Below, piece by piece: positions 60,643 to 64,000 of a stretch of 64,000 bases of DNA. The stretch's first letter is position 1. Each line of letters opens with the position of its first letter. The notes under the pieces are model-generated. The model was given only the letters and a program-made list of their open reading frames with translations. It did not search any database and was not told where the DNA came from. The stretch covers positions 20,647 to 84,646 of the forward strand of contig NBMI01000010.1 in NCBI GenBank assembly GCA_002085445.1, given 5' to 3'. This DNA is from Candidatus Parabeggiatoa sp. nov. 2 (GTDB lineage: Bacteria; Pseudomonadota; Gammaproteobacteria; Beggiatoales; Beggiatoaceae). The position numbers and the translations under genes were made by a program.

Positions 60643-61331
60643 GTTGTTCTCCTTAATTCATCAAGAACTACAAGGATTGTCTATAAAAAATGATTAAAAT
60701 CAAAACCCGTCACTACAAGGATTGTCTATAAAAAAGGATTAAGAGCCAGACATAACGAAAATTTAATCTAATCCGTATCGATTATACAATTCCTGTAGTT
60801 ATCATTCTTCAAACCACTTTAAATGTCCGAATAACTATTCATTGATTTCGGAGATGAGTTGTACTAGTCATAAGTTTGTAGTAGGCGCTTTAGCGCCTAA
60901 GTTAGTAGTAGGCGCTTTAGCGCCTAAGCTTGTAGTAGGCGCTTTAGCGCCTAAGCTTGTAGTAGGCGCTTTAGCGACTACAAACTTCAATTGGGGGCCA
61001 TATCGGCAGCCGATTAAGTGTCAGTTTTTCCAAAAAGCTCTAGTACAACGAATTACGCGGATAAACGAATTGATTATCTCTTTGACACCAAACAACCACT
61101 GTTCACAAAGAACCCATAAAACCCTTTATTTGGATCAACTAACTCTAATCGCCCTAGACACCCTCCGTTTAATCCGCGAAACGCCGTAACGAACGAAGCG
61201 AGAACATCCGTTGTACTAGAGAGATATATAACGATAAACAGACAGAACGGGCGGGTAGTTATCAAAACACCCGCCCAGTTGAGCTTTGGTTTGGGAGAGG
61301 GTGGGTGCAGCAAAGCGCTACCCGACGCTAA
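60643..61331. repeat. Cassette spacer
   Basis: 60660-60750: two copies of CTACAAGGATTGTCTATAAA just upstream of vapB. 60875-60980: four tandem GTAGTAGGCGCTTTAGCGCC hairpins. 60985-61035: GGGGGCCATATCGGCAGCCG. Long-repeat core at 61074-61155. Hairpin at 61249-61276. Confidence 0.75.
61249..61276 (-). terminator. Shared GGGCGGGT hairpin after vapC 2
   Basis: Same hairpin and loop composition as 59870-59897 (GGGCGGGT, ACCCGCCC), with the following TTGGTTTGGGAGAGGGTGGG also shared. Confidence 0.5.
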
Positions 61332-61714
61332 CTACGCCCAAATAATAGGAACATCATAATGTTTAAATTGGGCATCTATGTAATAATTGACAAACCTTCT
61401 ACTTGTGCTTGTGCAATCAGCATTCGGTCAAAGGGATCGTCGTGGTGTCGTGGTAAATTTCCTGCTACCAGTCCATGTTGCACGGTGATAGGAAGTTCCC
61501 TAAATCTTCCATACTCAATCGCTATTAATATTTCTTCCTGATCAAATTCAAGCCGACCCAGTGCCCGTTTGATTGAAGCTTCCCATAAACTGACCGAACT
61601 CACATAAATTTCGTTATATGGATTAGCAATTAGGTTTTTGATTTCAGGACGCAAACGAGGACTCTCGCAGAGCCACCATAATAAAATATGGGTATCAATA
61701 AGGAATAATTTCAT
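61332..61714 (-). pseudogene. VapC-type PIN toxin with 3' frameshift
   Basis: ATG 61714 overlaps the antitoxin stop. The PIN motifs are FLIDTHILLWWL (Asp7), VSLWEASIK (Glu), and HHDDPFDRMLIAQA (Asp). The frame stops after EGLSIIT at 61376, but another frame continues DAQFKHYDVPIIWA to a stop at 61332. That is the expected end of this group (IITxDAQFxxYxVPIIW). One base appears to be missing at about 61374-61380. The frameshift removes the last conserved Asp, so the toxin may be weakened or dead. Confidence 0.75.
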
Positions 61715-61980
61715 GCTTGTTCTCCGCGAAAAGCGGACGCAATAGAGTCCGGTAACGGCGCGTCAAAATCATCGGCTATTTTGAGACGGCCCGCCAAGGC
61801 ACCTGGCCGCCTGGGTTGTTCAAATGGCTGCTTGGGTGCAATGGGTGCCACTGTCGAGAGGTTTTCCAGAGGGACTTTTGGAATCACAACCACTTTAACA
61901 ACCGTATTGTCAGCAAAAGGGATGTTGTTGAGTTGTAATTGTCCCTGTTGAACGCGACTTTCTATTGTAAATTGACGCAT
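61711..61980 (-). CDS. VapB-like antitoxin (DUF2281-like)
   Basis: 89 residues. It begins MRQFTIESRVQQGQLQLNN, and its C-terminal RRPGALAGRLKIADDFDAPL, then PDSI, is the segment that binds the PIN toxin in this antitoxin group ('G...i.ddFDapLp'). It overlaps the toxin start by 4 nt (ATGA). It is likely still made. Confidence 0.8.
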   Translation of the reverse strand: MRQFTIESRVQQGQLQLNNIPFADNTVVKVVVIPKVPLENLSTVAPIAPKQPFEQPRRPGALAGRLKIADDFDAPLPDSIASAFRGEQA

Positions 61981-62537
61981 TTTATGATTCTCTTATGATG
62001 TTGAATACAACCGAATCGAGTACAACAGAATCGAGACAGAGAGGTATGGAACCGATTAAGTGTTAGTTTCTCTACAAAAGTCTAGTACAACGGATGATCT
62101 CGCTTGCGGAAGTTACTGCGTTTCGCGGACTAAACAGATTGATTATCTCTTTGACAGCAAACAACCACTTAAACGAACAAGCCATAAAACCATTTATTTG
62201 GATCAACTAACTATAATCGCCCTAAAAAACAATCCGTTTAATCCTAAAAGAAGTTGTACTAGATATAAATATAACGATAAACAGACAGAGTCTGTGAGTA
62301 TATATCAAAACAGCCTGATGAAAAGACGTCAATTGGGGGCCATATCGGCAACCGATTAAGTGTCAGTTTTTCAAAAAAACTCTAGTACAACGAATATTGC
62401 TACTAAACGAATTGATTATCTCTTTGACACCAAACAACCACTTAAACGAACAAGCCATGAAACCATTTATTTGGAGCAACTGACTCTAATCGCCCTAGAA
62501 AACAATCCGTTTAATCCGCACGCAAATCCGTTGTACT

Positions 62538-62717
62538 TAGGACTTACGCCTTGACAGATGACCCATTTCATGAACCATTTTAAATACAAGGCATTACAAA
62601 TTTGGGATGAGTCGTTTTCGGTCAATTTTGACAGGTTTAATCGTTGGTAACATTTTCATAACCTTATGATATTTATCATGAAAACAAAAAATAGCGTTTG
62701 TCAAGGCGTAAGTCCTA
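62538..62717. mobile_element. 180-bp miniature element with 19-bp perfect inverted ends
   Basis: Terminal repeats TAGGACTTACGCCTTGACA (62538-62556) and the exact complement (62699-62717). The pentamer GTACT flanks both sides (62533-62537, 62718-62722) as a target duplication. It has no ORF, so it must be moved by a transposase made elsewhere. Confidence 0.9.
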
Positions 62718-62752
62718 GTACTTACTATAGAGAGATAAAACGATAAACAGAA

Positions 62753-62778
62753 GGCGGGTAGCTATCAAAACACCCGCC
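62753..62778 (-). terminator. Shared GGCGGGT hairpin after the DUF2442 gene
   Basis: GGCGGGT and ACCCGCC with the same loop (AGCTATCAAAAC) as the two copies further left. Confidence 0.5.
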
Positions 62779-62800
62779 CGATTGGGATGAGGTGGGTTTG

Positions 62801-63088
62801 CTAAGGTGATCCTGTCCCTTCAACTACTTTGAGTCTTCTTGGTGCCGGTGCGCCGCGCAGCAGTCCTTCTGTGCTTAAATCTTCATCAATGTCCGGCCAA
62901 TGAATACCGTAACCTGCCTCACAAATCTCCCAAGTTTGCCGTTGCTCTAAAGTGGCGTTAAAGAGTTTAGGATACCATGCTAACGGAACAGAAATCCCTC
63001 GTCCATCCATCAGATCAACCATCAATTTATCTTCCGTAAAATAAACGTCTTGTACTCGTTCATCCGCGTTAAGAGCCAAAATACCCAT
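62801..63088 (-). CDS. DUF2442 protein
   Basis: The frame opens at 63121, but ATG 63088 gives MGILALNADERVQDVYFTED (95 residues), matching DUF2442 starts. The motif LMVDLMDGRGISVPLAWYPKL is diagnostic for this family. DUF2442 proteins are commonly encoded just after DUF4160 proteins, in pairs thought to be toxin-antitoxin-like. Here it overlaps the upstream DUF4160 gene by 20 nt. Confidence 0.85.
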   Translation of the reverse strand: MGILALNADERVQDVYFTEDKLMVDLMDGRGISVPLAWYPKLFNATLEQRQTWEICEAGYGIHWPDIDEDLSTEGLLRGAPAPRRLKVVEGTGSP

Positions 63089-63305
63089 ACCAAGCCTCCA
63101 GTAATGTGTTTTGATGTTCAATAACCAATAAATTCAATCTATTCAACTCTTTAGCTTTAAAACCCAGATTGCTCGCCAGCGAAATCGGCTTCAACCAAAA
63201 TTTGGCCGATAGGTTATCACGATCAATATGAATATGAGGAGGTTCATTTGGTTCGTGACTGTAGAAATAAAAACGATATGGCCCATGTCTTAGAATCGTT
63301 GGCAT
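63069..63305 (-). CDS. DUF4160 protein
   Basis: 78 residues: MPTILRHGPYRFYFYSHEPN, then EPPHIHIDRDNLSAKFWL, and a C-terminal helix. 'RfyfySnE..EPpHiHv' is the DUF4160 signature. It forms a two-gene unit with the DUF2442 gene. The biochemical role is not established; a toxin-antitoxin function is inferred from its usual context. Confidence 0.85.
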   Translation of the reverse strand: MPTILRHGPYRFYFYSHEPNEPPHIHIDRDNLSAKFWLKPISLASNLGFKAKELNRLNLLVIEHQNTLLEAWYGYFGS

Positions 63306-63334
63306 TATTGTAATCCTTGAAACTGAGTCGTTAT

Positions 63335-63449
63335 TAGGACTTACGCACTAATTAACTTGATTTAAAAACTTTTAAACTAGAGGCTGTAGCCTTATAAAGG
63401 TAACTGATTGAATAGTCAATCAATTTATTTTGTCAATGCGTAAATCCTA
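63335..63449. mobile_element. 115-bp miniature element, same end family
   Basis: Ends TAGGACTTACGCA and TGCGTAAATCCTA. The pentamer GTTAT flanks both sides (63330-63334 and 63450-63454). The interior matches the complement of 21410-21536, and the ends match those of 62538-62717. Confidence 0.88.
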
Positions 63450-64000
63450 GTTATGTAGGATAGAGTTTTTGCTGGGTAGTACATTTGAGTCGTTCCAAAG
63501 CTCAAAGTTGGAACGCATTGCGCGAAGCGTGCCGTAATAACGTGGAAACGAGAGCCACTCTGCATCGCCTGTAGCAGAATAGATAAAACGATAAACAGAC
63601 TAAGCGGGCGAGTAGATATAAAAAAACCTGATGGAAAGACTTCAATTGGGGGCCATATCGGCAGCCGATTAAGTGTCAGTTTTTCAAAAAAACTCTAGTA
63701 CAACGAATTACGCGGATAAACGAATTGATTATCGGAAAGACTTCAATTGGGGGCCATATCGGGAACCGATTAAGTGTCAGTTTTTCAAAAAAACTCTAGT
63801 ACAACGAATTACGCGGATAAACGAATTGATTATCTCTTTGACAGCAAACAACCACTTAAACGAACAATCCATGAAACCATCTATAGCGACTGACTATAAT
63901 CGCCCTAGACACCCTCCGTTTAATCCTGATTCTAACGGATGAAAGTTGATACCTTATCAAAGTGCCAACCCCGTAGGGGTTGAATGTGAATAGCCACAGG
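63450..64000. repeat. Right-edge repeats
   Basis: Two copies of TTCAATTGGGGGCCATATCG (about 63642 and 63740), the seventh long-repeat core at 63829-63906, and a GGGGTTGAATGTGAATAGCC repeat at the very end. By the pattern of the other cassettes, another minus-strand gene may start its 3' end just beyond 64000. Confidence 0.7.

Larger units (their letters stand above)
61981..62800. repeat. Cassette spacer with two repeat copies and a miniature element
   Basis: Long-repeat cores lie at 62143-62223 and 62415-62496, with TTGGGGGCCATATCGGCAAC between. Then come the 180-bp element (62538-62717) and the GGCGGGT hairpin at 62753-62778 before the DUF2442 gene. The short frames across the cores are translated repeat. 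Confidence 0.8.

Noticed and set aside
60870..60985. CRISPR-like array of GTAGTAGGCGCTTTAGCGCC
   Set aside because: The units are adjoining palindromes with only 6-8 bases between, too short for spacers.
57929..63906. True integron with attC sites
   Set aside because: No integrase in the window and no RYYYAAC/GTTRRRY core pair recognised in the repeat; described only as cassette-like.
63673..63942. 89-codon ORF at the right edge, and similar ones at 60842, 62060 and 62360
   Set aside because: All are translations of the cassette repeat (shared KRIDYLFD/NNHL-like peptides), so they are not genes.

Overview
The window looks like chromosomal DNA of a gammaproteobacterium, most likely a large filamentous sulfur bacterium of the Beggiatoaceae/Thiotrichales type. 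Three things point there: the rpsF-rpsR-rplI-dnaB-alr order; the combination of housekeeping islands with very long repeat-rich spacers; and seven-base tandem repeats (ATTAATC, GAATGAT, ATTACCA, TAACTGA-like) of the kind reported from marine Beggiatoaceae. The taxonomic call is an inference. No rRNA, tRNA or CRISPR array was recognised.

Layout. 0-8 kb is a decayed accessory zone: an edge-truncated sacsin-like ATPase, a hicAB pair broken by repeats, a DNA methyltransferase cut by an IS607-type element, a PD-(D/E)XK nuclease-like protein and a broken brnTA pair. 8-16 kb holds TCA-cycle genes: mdh, then sucA-sucB-lpd, with repeat-filled gaps inside the apparent operon. 16-27 kb holds a dicarboxylate-type symporter, a YkgJ protein, a 617-bp inverted-repeat unit, an orphan Cas6/Cmx6, an intact HicAB pair, groESL with a CIRCE-like operator and heat-shock promoter, and a possible BrxA-like protein. 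27-34 kb is the rpsF-rpsR-rplI-dnaB-alr block; dnaB carries two inteins. 34-40 kb holds STAND-type ATPases, one beheaded by a repeat array and one split by a frameshift, plus a DUF2335 membrane protein, bracketed by two similar 0.5-kb repeat arrays. 40-57 kb holds envelope proteins (a transglutaminase-like lipoprotein, a repeat-rich membrane protein, an OmpA-like lipoprotein, an SGNH hydrolase, MsrAB), ung, a rubrerythrin-like protein, a MoxR/VWA pair and a second decayed IS607-type element.

58-64 kb is the most unusual part. Seven copies of an 80-bp core, inside a larger repeat of about 250 bp, separate an orphan methyltransferase, two VapBC pairs and a DUF4160/DUF2442 pair. All these genes are on the minus strand with their 3' ends facing a repeat, so the region reads as a repeat-delimited cassette array.

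A 30-bp dispersed repeat, whose core is ACGCGGATAAACGAATT next to GTACAAC, occurs more than 30 times in the window. It or related repeats often mark the exact point where a gene is cut. Small non-autonomous elements are also visible, two of them with 5-bp target duplications.
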